From the NCBI RefSeq assembly GCF_008180155.1, contig NZ_VSZS01000064.1, positions 186,001-250,000 on the forward strand: a stretch of 64,000 bases of DNA, given 5' to 3'. The translations under genes were made by a program, and so were the position numbers. Shown piece after piece: positions 19,752 to 29,468 of the stretch. Source of the stretch: Neoaquamicrobium microcysteis. GTDB lineage: Bacteria > Pseudomonadota > Alphaproteobacteria > Rhizobiales > Rhizobiaceae. Position 1 is the stretch's first letter; every line of letters starts with the position of its first letter. The notes beneath the pieces were generated by a model, which saw nothing but the letters and a program-made list of their open reading frames with translations, was not told the origin of the DNA and ran no database searches.

Positions 19752-21524
19752 GTGGCCACGGTCACATCCCCCTCATGGATACGCCTGCGTTCCGGCCGGA
19801 GCAGTGATGCCGTGCTGGCGGTTGCAGTCGCGCTGGCGCTGCTGGCGTTCCATGCTGTCCGGGGCTTCCCGACCATCGCCGACAATGGCGGCGACAATGA
19901 CAGCCTGCTGCGGCTGGTGCAGGTGCGCGACCTTTTGGCGGGGCAGGGCTGGTTCGATCCGACGCAGTATCGCATGGGGCCGGAAGGCGGCTTTGCCATG
20001 CACTGGTCGCGATTGGTGGATCTGCCGATCGCGCTGCTGGTGGCCGTCTTCGGCGAGGCGGCGGCGCTGGTGATCTGGCCGTCGCTTCTGTTTGCGCTGG
20101 CGCTATTCTTCATCGTGCGTTCTGCCCGCGTGCTGGGTGGCGAATGGGCGGTGCTGCCCGCGCTCGTCATCGGCGGGCTGGCGCTCTATTTCGTCAACGT
20201 CTTTCCGCCCGGCGCGCTCGACCACCATAACGTCCAGCTGGTGCTGGCGCTTGCCGCCCTGTTGTTCCTGATGCGGGCGAAAGAGTTTGCCGCCGGCGGC
20301 GCGCTTGCAGGCGCGAGCGCGGCGCTGATGCTCGCCATCGGCATGGAGGCCGCGCCCTATGCGGCGACGGCCTGCGCCATCGCGACGATAGGCTTCCTTG
20401 TCGGCGAGGAAGGCGATGCCCGCGCGGCGCGCGGTTTCGGCCTCGCCTTTGCCGGCGTCTCGGCAGCGGTGCTGATCGTCACGCTTCCCGCGGGACAATG
20501 GCTGGCGGCGCAGTGCGACGCCTTCTCGCTGCCGCAGGCCTCGCTGGCCGTACTGGGCGGCGGCGGGCTGGCGCTGCTGGCCGCGGTCCCCGCTCTGCGG
20601 TCCTCGTGGCGCACGCGGCTGCTCGGCCTCGGCGTCCTTGGCGTGCTTGCGGCGGTGCTGGCTGTCTCTGCCTTTCCGCAATGTCTCGCAGACCCCTATG
20701 CAGGGCTCGACCCGATGCTACGCCGCTACTGGCTGAGCGCAGTGTCGGAGGCGCAGTCGGTTGTCAGCGTTGCGCGGGCGAACCCGGTTATGTTTGCCGG
20801 CTATTACGTGACGCCGCTCATAGCGCTGGCCACGCTTTGCTGGGCTCTTGCATGCGGCGGCGCGCGGCGGGAGCATGCGGTCGCGGCGGGTTTCCTGGGT
20901 GCTGCGGTGCTGGTCAGCTTCTGGCAGGTGCGCGGCGCGATGTTCTCCATTCCGCTGGCCGCACTGGTGCTGGCTTCATGGGTCGGCGGCCTGCGCCGGC
21001 GTGTCGAAAGGGACGGCACCCCGCGCGCCCAGCTTGCGATGCTGGCAGGGTGGCTGGTGTCGATGAACCTCGTCTGGCAGCTGGCGGCAAGTCCCTTCGC
21101 GGCCGCCGAAGAAGGCGATGCCACAGGCCAGGCGGCGTCGCGCTGCTATGCGCTTGCCGACTACGAGGCACTGGCGGCCTTGCCGGCAGGTACCGTGCTT
21201 GCGATCTCCAATCAGGGCTCCGCCATTCTCAGGCAGACGCATCATCGTGTGCTGAACGGGCCCTATCATCGCAACAATGCCGGCAACCTTGCAGCGCTCG
21301 AGATGCTGATGGGCGACCCGGCAGCGGCGGAAGCGGCGGCCCGTGCGCAGGGCATCGACTATGTCGCGCTGTGCCGCGGCAACCCCGAAACCGTCTCGCT
21401 TGGCAAATGGGCGCCCGATGGGCTGCTGGCGGCACTTGCAGGTGGAACCCCGCCCGTATGGCTGGAACCGCTGGCGGGCACGCAGGGGCAGGCGGTCGAA
21501 ATCTACCGCCTCCGCGCGCCCTGA
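19752..21524 (+). CDS. Polytopic membrane protein, GT-C/STT3-like putative glycosyltransferase
   Basis: 590-aa protein with about 10-12 hydrophobic segments and a soluble C-terminal domain (about residues 455-590). The first loop has GGDNDSLLRLVQVRDLLAG (acidic DND at 48-50) then FAMHWSRLVDLP. A second signature ALDHHNVQLVLAL (D157 H158 H159) resembles the DHH-type motif of STT3/GT-C transferases. The GTG start is preceded by GGAGCTC. It is divergent from the GtrA/GT2 pair (87 bp apart) and could be the transferase that uses the flipped lipid-linked sugar. That partnership is inference. Confidence 0.7.
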   Translation: MATVTSPSWIRLRSGRSSDAVLAVAVALALLAFHAVRGFPTIADNGGDNDSLLRLVQVRDLLAGQGWFDPTQYRMGPEGGFAMHWSRLVDLPIALLVAVFGEAAALVIWPSLLFALALFFIVRSARVLGGEWAVLPALVIGGLALYFVNVFPPGALDHHNVQLVLALAALLFLMRAKEFAAGGALAGASAALMLAIGMEAAPYAATACAIATIGFLVGEEGDARAARGFGLAFAGVSAAVLIVTLPAGQWLAAQCDAFSLPQASLAVLGGGGLALLAAVPALRSSWRTRLLGLGVLGVLAAVLAVSAFPQCLADPYAGLDPMLRRYWLSAVSEAQSVVSVARANPVMFAGYYVTPLIALATLCWALACGGARREHAVAAGFLGAAVLVSFWQVRGAMFSIPLAALVLASWVGGLRRRVERDGTPRAQLAMLAGWLVSMNLVWQLAASPFAAAEEGDATGQAASRCYALADYEALAALPAGTVLAISNQGSAILRQTHHRVLNGPYHRNNAGNLAALEMLMGDPAAAEAAARAQGIDYVALCRGNPETVSLGKWAPDGLLAALAGGTPPVWLEPLAGTQGQAVEIYRLRAP

Positions 21525-21629
21525 CGACGAATGCCCGCTCACGAAAATTTTGTTCTGTAAGATACCTTTCCTAAACGGTTTCGTGCCAACGTCCCCTCGG
21601 TGGGGAAATAACAAGAATGAGGGGCGTCG

Positions 21630-22979
21630 ATGCAAAGCCCTAGCGGTGCAGGGCAGTTTTTTACCGAGGGCGCGGATCTGGCCTATACCGATCCGCTGAC
21701 CGGGCTCGGCAATCTGCGCCGATTTTTCGACAAGGTGGACAGGCTGATCCTCGACCGGGCGGATGATCCCGCACCGTTCGCTATAGGCATTCTCGACCTC
21801 GACGGCTTCAAGCCGATCAACGATCTTTTCGGCCGCAGCGCGGGCGACAACATCCTCCAGCAGGTCGCCATGCGTCTCAAGGCGTCGATGGACCAGCATT
21901 CGACGGTGGCGCGCGTCGGCGCCGACGAGTTCGCCTTCCTCTACCCGCTCGTCTTCAGCGAGGATGCCGCGCAGGAGCGCGCCCTGATGCTGATCGAAAT
22001 CCTTTCGGCGCCCTACGACGTGGGCGACCGCACCGCGCGGCTTTCGGCGTCGGTCGGGTGCTCGCTGTTCTATTCGGGCGAGGAGAAGACCGAGACGCTG
22101 GTGTCCAAGGCGGAGACCGCGCTCTACCACGCCAAGCGCTCCGGGCGCGGCAAGGTGGTGGTCTACACCCGCGAGATGGAAGAGGCGGCCAAGCGCACCA
22201 CCCGCGTCGAGCAGGCGCTGCGCCGCGCCGTGGCCGCCGAGGAGGTGGAGCCGCATTTCCAGCCCATCGTCGACCTGAAGACCAGGCAGGTGATCGGCTT
22301 CGAGACGCTGGCGCGCTGGACCGACCGCGACCTCGGCTTCGTGCCGCCCAACGTGTTCATTCCCATTGCCGAGGAGCGCGGCATCATCGGGCCGCTGTCG
22401 CAGCTTCTGCTGCGTAAGGCGACCGAGACGGCCCGCAACTGGCCCGACGAGCTGTTCCTCTCGTTCAACCTCTCGCCTTCGCAGCTCGTCGACCAGAACA
22501 CGGCCGAGCAGATACTGGGCATCATCGCCAAGACCGGCTTCGACCCGCGCCGCCTCGAGATCGAGATCACCGAAACCGGCCTGATGACCGATCCGGCCTC
22601 GGCCGAGAAGATCGTCAGCGAGCTGCGCGCCGTCGGCATTCGCGTGTCGCTCGACGATTTCGGCACCGGCCAGTCCTCGCTCGGCCGGCTGCGCGAGTTC
22701 CACTTCGACAAGCTCAAGATCGACCGCGCCTTTGTGTCGTCCATCCTCGAGGACAAGCCGTCCGAGCACATCATCCGTGCCATCCTCGCCATGTGCGAGG
22801 GCCTTGGCATGGACGTGGTGGCGGAGGGCATCGAGGAGGAGGGGCAGGCGAGCCGCCTCGTCCAGTTCGGCTGCGGCGGCGGGCAGGGCTACCTGTTTGG
22901 CCGGCCCTGCGATGCCGAGGCGACGATGGGCTACCTGCGCGAGGCCTACCGCTCGATGGCGCGGCTGCGCACCGCCTGA
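21630..22979 (+). CDS. Diguanylate cyclase/phosphodiesterase (GGDEF-EAL)
   Basis: 449-aa cytosolic c-di-GMP enzyme without an obvious sensor domain. The GGDEF domain (about residues 15-180) has DPLTGLGNLRRF and an active-site loop RVGADEF, with Ala98 in place of the second Gly, so cyclase activity is uncertain. The EAL domain (about 195-445) keeps the catalytic set: FETLARW (ExLxR), NLSPSQL, EITETGLM, LDDFGTGQSSL, LKIDRAF, AEGIEEEGQ and QGYLFGRP, so phosphodiesterase activity is likely. GAGGGG precedes the ATG. Confidence 0.9.
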   Translation: MQSPSGAGQFFTEGADLAYTDPLTGLGNLRRFFDKVDRLILDRADDPAPFAIGILDLDGFKPINDLFGRSAGDNILQQVAMRLKASMDQHSTVARVGADEFAFLYPLVFSEDAAQERALMLIEILSAPYDVGDRTARLSASVGCSLFYSGEEKTETLVSKAETALYHAKRSGRGKVVVYTREMEEAAKRTTRVEQALRRAVAAEEVEPHFQPIVDLKTRQVIGFETLARWTDRDLGFVPPNVFIPIAEERGIIGPLSQLLLRKATETARNWPDELFLSFNLSPSQLVDQNTAEQILGIIAKTGFDPRRLEIEITETGLMTDPASAEKIVSELRAVGIRVSLDDFGTGQSSLGRLREFHFDKLKIDRAFVSSILEDKPSEHIIRAILAMCEGLGMDVVAEGIEEEGQASRLVQFGCGGGQGYLFGRPCDAEATMGYLREAYRSMARLRTA

Positions 22980-22985
22980 CGCCAG

Positions 22986-24041
22986 ATGGCCACGAAGCCG
23001 ACGCTGCTTCTCGTCCATGAGCCGGAGACGGCCTGCCGCGCGCGGCTGGAGGCGCAGGGCATCGCGGCCGAACACGCCTTCGAGATTTCATCCTACCTCG
23101 CCCAGTCGACTGACCTCGAGCCGGAATTTCCTGAGATCGAGCGCGAATGCGCTGCACTTGGCCTCGCCTTCCGCCCGGTCGAGCTCGACATGGCGGCCGA
23201 TGCGATGGCCCGCGCCGATCCGCGCGCTACGCTCGTCTGGACGCTGACGGACGGCATCGCCTATTTCCGCGGCGGTGCCTCGCCCGCGCTGGCGCGGCTT
23301 CATGGATTGCGCATGCTGGGTTCCGACGATGCGCTGTTTGCGCTTTGTCAGGACAAGTTCCGCTCCGGCGCGGTGCTGCGGGCGCTGGGCTTGCCGGGGC
23401 CGCAGGCGGGGCTGGCGCGCGACGGCCGCTTTCTCGTCGATCCGCCGCCATCGGCCGATGGGTGGTTCGTCAAGCCCAACCGCCTGGGCGCCAAGATCGG
23501 CATCTGGAAGGATTCGCGCTGTTTCAGCCTCGATGAAGCGCTGGCGCTGAGCCGCCGCATCTTTTCGGCCTATCGCGACGACGCGCTGGTGCAGGCCTAT
23601 GTGCCGGGCCGCAATGCGCGCGCAAGCTTCCTTGCCGTCGAGCCCGGCGCTGGCGCCGAAGCGCTTGCCAGCGTCTTCGTGGATTCAGGCGGAGATTTCC
23701 AGACGATGGGAGACAGCCTCGCGCTCTATGGCGAGACGGGTGCCGCAGCGCGCGCCGAAAGACGCTATGCCGAGCCCGAGCTCAGCGATGTGGTGGCAAC
23801 CCAGCCTGCCGCCTCCGGCGCGATACGGGCGATGGCGACCCGCCTCTCCGACGCGCTCGGCCTGCGCGACGTGTTCTCGCTCGACCTGCGCATCGAGGAC
23901 GACGGCCGCCCCCATCTCATCGAGTTCGAGGTCTGCCCCGGCCTGCCCTGCTTCGACTTCCGCGACTATTGCCGGCGGCAGTGGAACATGACGCTGCCCC
24001 AGGCCATGGCGCAGGCGGCAGCGCGGCGTCGGGGGACCTAG
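22986..24041 (+). CDS. ATP-grasp domain protein (D-Ala-D-Ala ligase-like), substrate unknown
   Basis: 351-aa predicted carboxylate-amine or carboxylate-thiol ligase. The N-terminal half is Rossmann-like; the ATP-grasp part includes [31 protein letters not shown] (ATP-binding lysine and loop), [18 protein letters not shown], and the metal-binding [25 protein letters not shown]. It resembles D-Ala-D-Ala ligases in order of motifs but lacks their full signature. Only 6 bp separate it from the GGDEF-EAL gene, so they are probably cotranscribed. It converges on rlpA with a 4-bp overlap. Confidence 0.75.
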   Translation: MATKPTLLLVHEPETACRARLEAQGIAAEHAFEISSYLAQSTDLEPEFPEIERECAALGLAFRPVELDMAADAMARADPRATLVWTLTDGIAYFRGGASPALARLHGLRMLGSDDALFALCQDKFRSGAVLRALGLPGPQAGLARDGRFLVDPPPSADGWFVKPNRLGAKIGIWKDSRCFSLDEALALSRRIFSAYRDDALVQAYVPGRNARASFLAVEPGAGAEALASVFVDSGGDFQTMGDSLALYGETGAAARAERRYAEPELSDVVATQPAASGAIRAMATRLSDALGLRDVFSLDLRIEDDGRPHLIEFEVCPGLPCFDFRDYCRRQWNMTLPQAMAQAAARRRGT

Positions 24042-24397
24042 CCCACCGATTCCATGCAGATCTTGGTGTGGCCGGAGCGGATGAAGCCGAGCTGGTTGGC
24101 GGCCGCCTTCGAAAGGTCGATGACGCGGCCCTTGATGAAGGGACCCCTGTCGTTGATGCGGACCACGACCGACTTGCCGTTGCGCTGGTTGGTCACCTTG
24201 ATCTTGGAGCCGAAGGGAAGCGAGCGGTGGGCGGCGGTCATGGCCGCCGGGTTCATGCGCTCGCCCGATGCGGTTTTCGAGGTCAGCGCGTACCAGGAAG
24301 CGCTGCCGCACTGGGCGGATGCAGTCGTTGCGGACAAGGCCACAATGGCGGCCGCGGCGAAGCCTGGCGCAGCCAGACGCAGGGCAGGTGCAATCAT
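24038..24397 (-). CDS. rlpA: RlpA-like septal ring/lytic transglycosylase domain protein
   Basis: 119-aa exported protein: a signal peptide ending at ASAQ (about residue 28), then a double-psi beta-barrel domain with [36 protein letters not shown] and [19 protein letters not shown]. RlpA proteins cleave peptide-stripped glycan at division sites. This copy is short and has no SPOR domain and no lipobox cysteine at the cleavage site, so septal targeting is uncertain. The last codons overlap the convergent ATP-grasp gene. Confidence 0.85.
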   Translation of the reverse strand: MIAPALRLAAPGFAAAAIVALSATTASAQCGSASWYALTSKTASGERMNPAAMTAAHRSLPFGSKIKVTNQRNGKSVVVRINDRGPFIKGRVIDLSKAAANQLGFIRSGHTKICMESVG

Positions 24398-24551
24398 GCA
24401 GGATAGGTCCCGTTCCGTTGATATGAGCCGGCCGTAGGAACGGAATCGGGCATGCGCGGGGCAGGCCCACGCATGCGCCGGACAAATATGAAGACACGCT
24501 GAAATATTAGGTCAGGCCAGCGTGCGATTCAGGGTTGCAGCGAAACTGCTT

Positions 24552-25931
24552 TCAGACCGCTTTCTCGAGCCTGCCGATCTCGGTCAGCAAGGCCGCGCCC
24601 GTGCGGATGCCGTCGATGAAACGCACGATCTCGAGGTTCTCGTTGGGCGCATGGTTGGCCTCGTCGGCATTGGCGTAGGGCACGCCGAAGGCCGGCAGGC
24701 CGAGCGTCTTGGTGAAGACGTATTCGGGCAGGCTGCCGCCCATGGAAGGGTACATCAAGGGTTCGACGCCCCTCGCCGCCAGCACCGCCTTGCGGACCGG
24801 CGCCGCGAACGGCGAATCCATCTGCGTGCGCGACGGCAGCATGCTGTTGCCGCGCACGAACTCGACATCCGGCGCGTGCAGCGCGATGTGCGCCTCGACC
24901 TTTTCGTAGACGTAGTCGGGCGTCAGCGGCTCGACGAGCCGGATGTCGCACTTGGCGAACGCCTCGCAGGGCAGCACCGTCTTGGTGCCCGGCCCGCCAT
25001 AGCCGCCATGCAGCCCGTTGATGGTCAGGGTAGGGTGAAACATCAGCCGGTCGTAGAAGCCGCGCCCCGCCGGCCCGTCCAGTTCGTCGATGCCCAGCTC
25101 CCGCTTCACCGCGTCGAGGTCGAGCGGCAGCTTCGACATCATCTCGCGCTCATAGTTGGTTGGCGGAATGACCGGCTCGTTCAGCCCTTCGATGGTGATA
25201 TCGCCCGCCGGGTTCTTCATCGTCGCCAGAAGGTGGACGAGTTTCCAGATTGCGTTGGGAACCACACCGCCGAAATTGCCGGAATGCACGTCACGGCTCG
25301 CAGCCTTGGCGCGAAGCTCGAACGCCGCGATGCCGCGCGTGCCGAAAGTGACGACGGGTGCGCCCGAATCGTGCAGCGGCCCGTCGGATGCGATCACCAG
25401 ATCGGCTTTCAGCCGGTCTGCATGCTCGGCGACGAACTCTGCGATGTGCGGGCTGCCGATCTCCTCCTCGCCCTCCAGAAGGAAGATGACGTTGCAGGGC
25501 AGGTCGCCATGGATCGCCAGATGCGATTCGATCGCCAGCAGCTGCGCGAGATGCTGGCCCTTGTTGTCGCCGACCCCGCGCGCATAGATGCGTCCGTTGC
25601 GGATCGTGGGCTCGAAGGGCGGGCTGTCCCACAGCTCCAGCGGGTCCGGCGGCTGCACGTCGTAATGGCCGTAAAACAGCACCGTCGGCTTGTCCGGCGA
25701 CACGTCGCGCCGGCCCAGAACCATCGGATGGTTCTTCGTCTGCACCGCCTCGGCCTCCATGCCGAGCTCCTTCAGCATGCCGACCAGCATATCCGCCACC
25801 TCGCGAATGCCGATATCGTGGGCGCTGATCGAAGGGTGGCGCACATAGTCCATCAGCCGGCTAATGAACGAGTCGCTGTTGGTCTCGATATGGTCGAAGA
25901 CCTTTTGCAGGCCGGGTTCGATAGCGCTCAT
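24552..25931 (-). CDS. M20 family metallopeptidase (dipeptidase)
   Basis: 459-aa di-zinc peptidase. Metal and catalytic residues are visible: FYGHYDVQPPDP (His metal ligand and catalytic Asp two residues on), ARGVGDNKGQ (bridging Asp), LEGEEEIGSP (catalytic Glu pair), and the late ADEANHAPNEN (His ligand). The dimerisation domain lies between about residues 205 and 330 (SRDVHSGNFGG). It most resembles carnosinase-type cytosolic dipeptidases that hydrolyse small peptides; exact specificity is unknown. It has its own start 80 bp after the response regulator's end. Confidence 0.9.
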   Translation of the reverse strand: MSAIEPGLQKVFDHIETNSDSFISRLMDYVRHPSISAHDIGIREVADMLVGMLKELGMEAEAVQTKNHPMVLGRRDVSPDKPTVLFYGHYDVQPPDPLELWDSPPFEPTIRNGRIYARGVGDNKGQHLAQLLAIESHLAIHGDLPCNVIFLLEGEEEIGSPHIAEFVAEHADRLKADLVIASDGPLHDSGAPVVTFGTRGIAAFELRAKAASRDVHSGNFGGVVPNAIWKLVHLLATMKNPAGDITIEGLNEPVIPPTNYEREMMSKLPLDLDAVKRELGIDELDGPAGRGFYDRLMFHPTLTINGLHGGYGGPGTKTVLPCEAFAKCDIRLVEPLTPDYVYEKVEAHIALHAPDVEFVRGNSMLPSRTQMDSPFAAPVRKAVLAARGVEPLMYPSMGGSLPEYVFTKTLGLPAFGVPYANADEANHAPNENLEIVRFIDGIRTGAALLTEIGRLEKAV

Positions 25932-26012
25932 GGGACGCCTCCTTCATGTCTGGTCGAGTCACGAGGGTGGCCGTAGCACGCACGGGCGTCGATCATAAGG
26001 GGAAACCGGCGA

Positions 26013-27056
26013 TCAGCTGTCGCCGGCGGCCGCATCCGTTGTCATGACGGCCATGATCTGCGGCCATTGCGCCTGAAATGCTTCCACGCATGCCGGGTCG
26101 AAATGGGTTCCGCTGCAGGCGACGATCTCGGCGTAGGCCTTGTCGAGCGGCCACGCCTGCTTGTAAGGGCGCACGGAACACAGCGCGTCGAAAACGTCGG
26201 CGACGGCGACGATGCGGCCTTCGACGGGAATGGCCTCGCCCGCCAGCCCCTCCGGGTACCCTTTGCCGTCCCAGCGTTCGTGATGCGCGCCGGCAATCAG
26301 GCGTGCTGCGCGGATGAGATCGGAAGAGCCGTTTTCGAGGATGTGGCAGCCGATCTCGACATGGGTGCGCATGATTGCCATTTCCTCGTCGGTCAGCCGC
26401 CCCGGCTTCTGCAGGATCGCGTCCGAGACGCCGATCTTGCCGATGTCGTGCAGCGGCGCGCCCAGATAGATCATGCGCGCGCGTTCCTCGTCGAAGCCGA
26501 GGCCCTCCGCGATCAGGCGCGAGATGGTCGCCACGCGCGAGACGTGCTCCCCGGTGGTGCCGTCGCGAAACTCGATGGCGCGGGCGAGCCGCCAGATCAC
26601 CTCCTCCTCGCGCCGCACCAGATGGCGCGTCGCCGCCTCGACCTGGGAGGTGAGCAGGCGCGCCCGGTCTGCGAGGTCGAGCTGCGCCCGGCGCAGCGCG
26701 AGCAGGTTGCGCACGCGCGCCTGAAGCTCGACCCAGTCGAAAGGCTTGGTGAGAAAATCGGTCGCGCCGGCCTCGATCGCCTTGAGCCGAAGCCCCCTGT
26801 CGATGTTGGACGTCACCATGATGATCGGGACGAGACGATAGGTGTCGGTCGCGCGCAGCTCCTGCACCACCTGGATGCCGTTCATCCGGGGCATCACATA
26901 GTCGACCAGCACCATGTCGAATTGCTGCTGTTTGCACAGCGCGATGGCCTCGACGGGGTCGAGACGGAACTCGACCGCACAGCTCTCGCCTTTGGCGATC
27001 ATGCCGGTGATCGCCATGGCGCTCGACTTGCTGTCGTCTATGGCAAGAACTCTCAC
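26013..27056 (-). CDS. Response regulator with HD-GYP output domain (RpfG-like)
   Basis: 347-aa two-component regulator. The receiver domain (residues 1-120) has the acidic pair LAIDDSK, phospho-acceptor Asp in MVLVDYVMPRMNG, and TKPFDW. A short helical linker leads to an HD-GYP domain (about 150-335) with GEHVSRVA, LHDIGKIGV and HHERWDGKGYP, all intact, predicting phosphorylation-tuned c-di-GMP hydrolysis. The GTG start has AGGGGG eight bases upstream. No histidine kinase is adjacent, so its sensor is elsewhere. Confidence 0.9.
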   Translation of the reverse strand: MRVLAIDDSKSSAMAITGMIAKGESCAVEFRLDPVEAIALCKQQQFDMVLVDYVMPRMNGIQVVQELRATDTYRLVPIIMVTSNIDRGLRLKAIEAGATDFLTKPFDWVELQARVRNLLALRRAQLDLADRARLLTSQVEAATRHLVRREEEVIWRLARAIEFRDGTTGEHVSRVATISRLIAEGLGFDEERARMIYLGAPLHDIGKIGVSDAILQKPGRLTDEEMAIMRTHVEIGCHILENGSSDLIRAARLIAGAHHERWDGKGYPEGLAGEAIPVEGRIVAVADVFDALCSVRPYKQAWPLDKAYAEIVACSGTHFDPACVEAFQAQWPQIMAVMTTDAAAGDS

Positions 27057-27238
27057 ATCATCAGCCCCCTCATGACCCGATGACGCAGCGTTATAATGCA
27101 GAAAGCTGTTGATGCAGTTAATGGTTGCAGCAGGTTGCGGCCAGTCGCTGGCTGGTGGAGGGCAGGCGATTGACTTCGCCGGTGCAACTGCTTTTCTGGC
27201 ACGCCTCGGCAATGGAAATGCGACGGAGCGTCGACGGG

Positions 27239-28330
27239 GTGGACATCGATATCGACTGCATCGTCATCGGCGCCGGCGTGGTGGGGCTCGCGGTGGCGCG
27301 CACGCTTGCGCTCCACGGGCGCGAGGTGATCGTGCTGGAAGCCGCCCCGGCCATCGGCACCGGCATTTCCAGCCGCAACAGCGAGGTCATCCACGCCGGC
27401 CTCTATTACGCCCCCGACAGCCGCAAGGCGCGCCACTGCGTGCGCGGGCGCTCGATGCTCTATGCCTATTGCGAGACGCGGGGCATCCCCCACAAGCGGC
27501 TGGGCAAGCTCGTGGTCGCGCGTGAGGAGAGCGAGGTCGCGGCACTCGAGGCGGTCGCCGCGCGTGCCGCGCGCAACGGCGTCGACGACCTGCGTTTCGT
27601 CGACCGGGCTCAAATTGCCGCGCTGGAGCCTGCCCTGTCGTCACACGCAGCACTTCACTCGCCAAGCACGGGTATCATCGACACCCATGCGCTCATGCTG
27701 TCGCTGCTGGGGGAACTGGAAGACAATGGCGCGGCGCTGGCACTCGACACGCCTGTCGTGTCGGGCGAGGTGTGGGAAGGTGGCGTCGAGATCGTGACCG
27801 GCGGGGCGGAGCCGGCGCGGATCGTCGCGCGCTGCGTCGTCAATTGCGCCGGGCTTGCAGCGACGGACGTTGCATCGCGCGTTGCGGGGCTTGCGGCGCC
27901 GCCGCCACAGATTCGCTTCGCCAAAGGCAACTATTTCGGCATGACCGGGCGCGTCCCGTTCTCGCGGCTGGTCTATCCGGTGCCCGAGCCCGGCGGGCTC
28001 GGCGTGCATCTCACGCTCGACATGGGCGGCCGCGCCCGCTTTGGCCCGGACGTGGAATGGATCGACGAGATCGACTTCCACGTCGATCCCGCCCGCGCCA
28101 CGCCGTTCTACGAGGCGATCCGGCGCTACTGGCCGGGCCTTCCGGAAGGCAGCCTCTATCCCGACTATTGCGGCATCCGCCCCAAGCCGGTCGAGGGAGA
28201 CGGCGATTTCATCATCGATGTCGCCACGCCCGGCATTATCTGCCTGTACGGCATCGAGTCGCCTGGCCTCACATCGGCCCTGTCGATAGCCGACGAAGTG
28301 GCGTCCGCGGCGGACGAGGTGTTCGGCTGA
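27239..28330 (+). CDS. FAD-dependent oxidoreductase, L-2-hydroxyglutarate oxidase-like
   Basis: DAO-family flavoprotein of about 363 aa. The FAD-binding Rossmann motif IDCIVIGAGVVGLAVARTLA opens it, followed by SSRNSEVIHAGLYY, typical of LhgO/L2HGDH enzymes that oxidise L-2-hydroxyglutarate to 2-oxoglutarate. SPSTGIIDTHAL, VVNCAGLAA and YPDYCGIRPK also fit. GTG at 27239 gives the family-like N terminus; ATG at 27212 is the alternative. Electron acceptor and true substrate are not shown by sequence. It converges on the amidohydrolase gene with a 3-bp gap. Confidence 0.82.
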   Translation: MDIDIDCIVIGAGVVGLAVARTLALHGREVIVLEAAPAIGTGISSRNSEVIHAGLYYAPDSRKARHCVRGRSMLYAYCETRGIPHKRLGKLVVAREESEVAALEAVAARAARNGVDDLRFVDRAQIAALEPALSSHAALHSPSTGIIDTHALMLSLLGELEDNGAALALDTPVVSGEVWEGGVEIVTGGAEPARIVARCVVNCAGLAATDVASRVAGLAAPPPQIRFAKGNYFGMTGRVPFSRLVYPVPEPGGLGVHLTLDMGGRARFGPDVEWIDEIDFHVDPARATPFYEAIRRYWPGLPEGSLYPDYCGIRPKPVEGDGDFIIDVATPGIICLYGIESPGLTSALSIADEVASAADEVFG

Positions 28331-28333
28331 CGT

Positions 28334-29143
28334 TCAGCTACCGGACAAGGAGGTCGATACCATGGCGTCGAACACCCGGCGCAGATGCGCCTGCGCGCTG
28401 CTCCAGCCCTCGGCCGGCAGGCGCTCGACCCTGGCCTCGTCCATGTAGAAACGCTGCGCGAGCTCCATCTGGATCGCGTGCACGCCGCTGGCCGGGTCGC
28501 CATAGTTGCGGGTGATCCAGCCGCCCTTGAAGCGGCCGTTGAGAACCACGCTCAGCCCGCTGGCAAGGCAGGCCGAGGCGACCGCGTCCTCGATGCGCCT
28601 GTCGCAGCTCGCGCCGCCATTGGTGCCGATGCTGAAGATCGGTAGTTCGCCCTCGAACAGCCGCGGCACGACCGAGCGGATCGAGTGGCAATCATACAGC
28701 ACGACATGGCCGTGAAGCGCCTTTAGGCGTTCGATCTCACCTCGGATGGCGTCATGAAAAGGGTCGAACCACACCGTCCTGCGCTCGGCCACATCCTCCG
28801 GCGAGGGTGGCGCGCCCGCATAGAGAGGCACGCCGTCGAAGGTCTCCACCGGCACCAGCCCGGTCGTCGCCTGCCCCGGATAGAGCGACACGCCGGCGGG
28901 ATCGCGATTGACGTCGATCACCGAGCGCGAGAACGGCGTCCGCACCGTGGTCGCACCGTAGTCGCCAACGAAATCGTAGAGCTCGTGGATCCACCAGTCG
29001 GTGTCGAGCAGCGCGAGTTCGCGCGAATGCATCGCCGCCAAAGGGCTGTCGGGGATGACCGTGCCGGTATGGGGAAAGGTGACGAGAAGCGGCGCATCCC
29101 GCCGCTCGATCTCGATTTCGCCGAAAGAAAGCGCAGCGGTCAT
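28334..29143 (-). CDS. N-formylglutamate amidohydrolase family protein
   Basis: 269-aa zinc hydrolase of the HutG2/N-formylglutamate deformylase family, which releases formate from N-formyl-L-glutamate at the end of one histidine-degradation route. Motifs are LLVTFPHTGTVIP, DTDWWIHELYDF, RSVIDVNRDPAG and VLYDCHSIRS. The ATG at MTAALSFGE has GGAG six bases upstream; two in-frame ATGs further up are less likely. No other hut genes are nearby, so the histidine link is tentative. Confidence 0.85.
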   Translation of the reverse strand: MTAALSFGEIEIERRDAPLLVTFPHTGTVIPDSPLAAMHSRELALLDTDWWIHELYDFVGDYGATTVRTPFSRSVIDVNRDPAGVSLYPGQATTGLVPVETFDGVPLYAGAPPSPEDVAERRTVWFDPFHDAIRGEIERLKALHGHVVLYDCHSIRSVVPRLFEGELPIFSIGTNGGASCDRRIEDAVASACLASGLSVVLNGRFKGGWITRNYGDPASGVHAIQMELAQRFYMDEARVERLPAEGWSSAQAHLRRVFDAMVSTSLSGS

Positions 29144-29383
29144 CAGGGCTCCGTGGACGAGGTGTCGGCGCATCATCGCCGAATTGGCTCGCATATGTAC
29201 AGTCGTCGGCGGCGGTTACGCGCGGCACGACATTGCCGCTTGCCGGCCGTTAATGCGACAGGACGCAAAACGATGATCGGGGGTAGTCGAACCCGCAGGG
29301 TCCGCAAGGGCGACCGCCCGTCGGCCAGTCAGGCCGCCCCATCGGAGCGGTGAGCGAAGCGAACGCGCGCGAGATAAGGAAAA

Positions 29384-29468
29384 TGGTGCCCAGGAGAGGA
29401 CTCGAACCTCCACGCCTCGCGGCACACGGACCTGAACCGTGCGCGTCTACCAATTCCGCCACCTGGGC
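29384..29468 (-). tRNA. tRNA-Leu (anticodon CAG)
   Basis: On the complement: acceptor GCCCAGG pairs with CCTGGGC, D arm TGGCGGAATTGGTAGACGC, anticodon loop with CAG, a long class II variable arm, T arm GGTTCGAGTCC and an encoded CCA end. It is 85 bases with CCA and reads CUG codons. Nothing that looks like an integrase or att duplication adjoins it. Confidence 0.95.

Noticed and set aside
29270-29384. A T-arm-like sequence (GGGTTCGACTACCC on the complement) beside tRNA-Leu
   Set aside because: The surrounding bases do not fold into a tRNA or repeat the tRNA 3' end, and no integrase is near, so neither a second tRNA nor an att site is supported.
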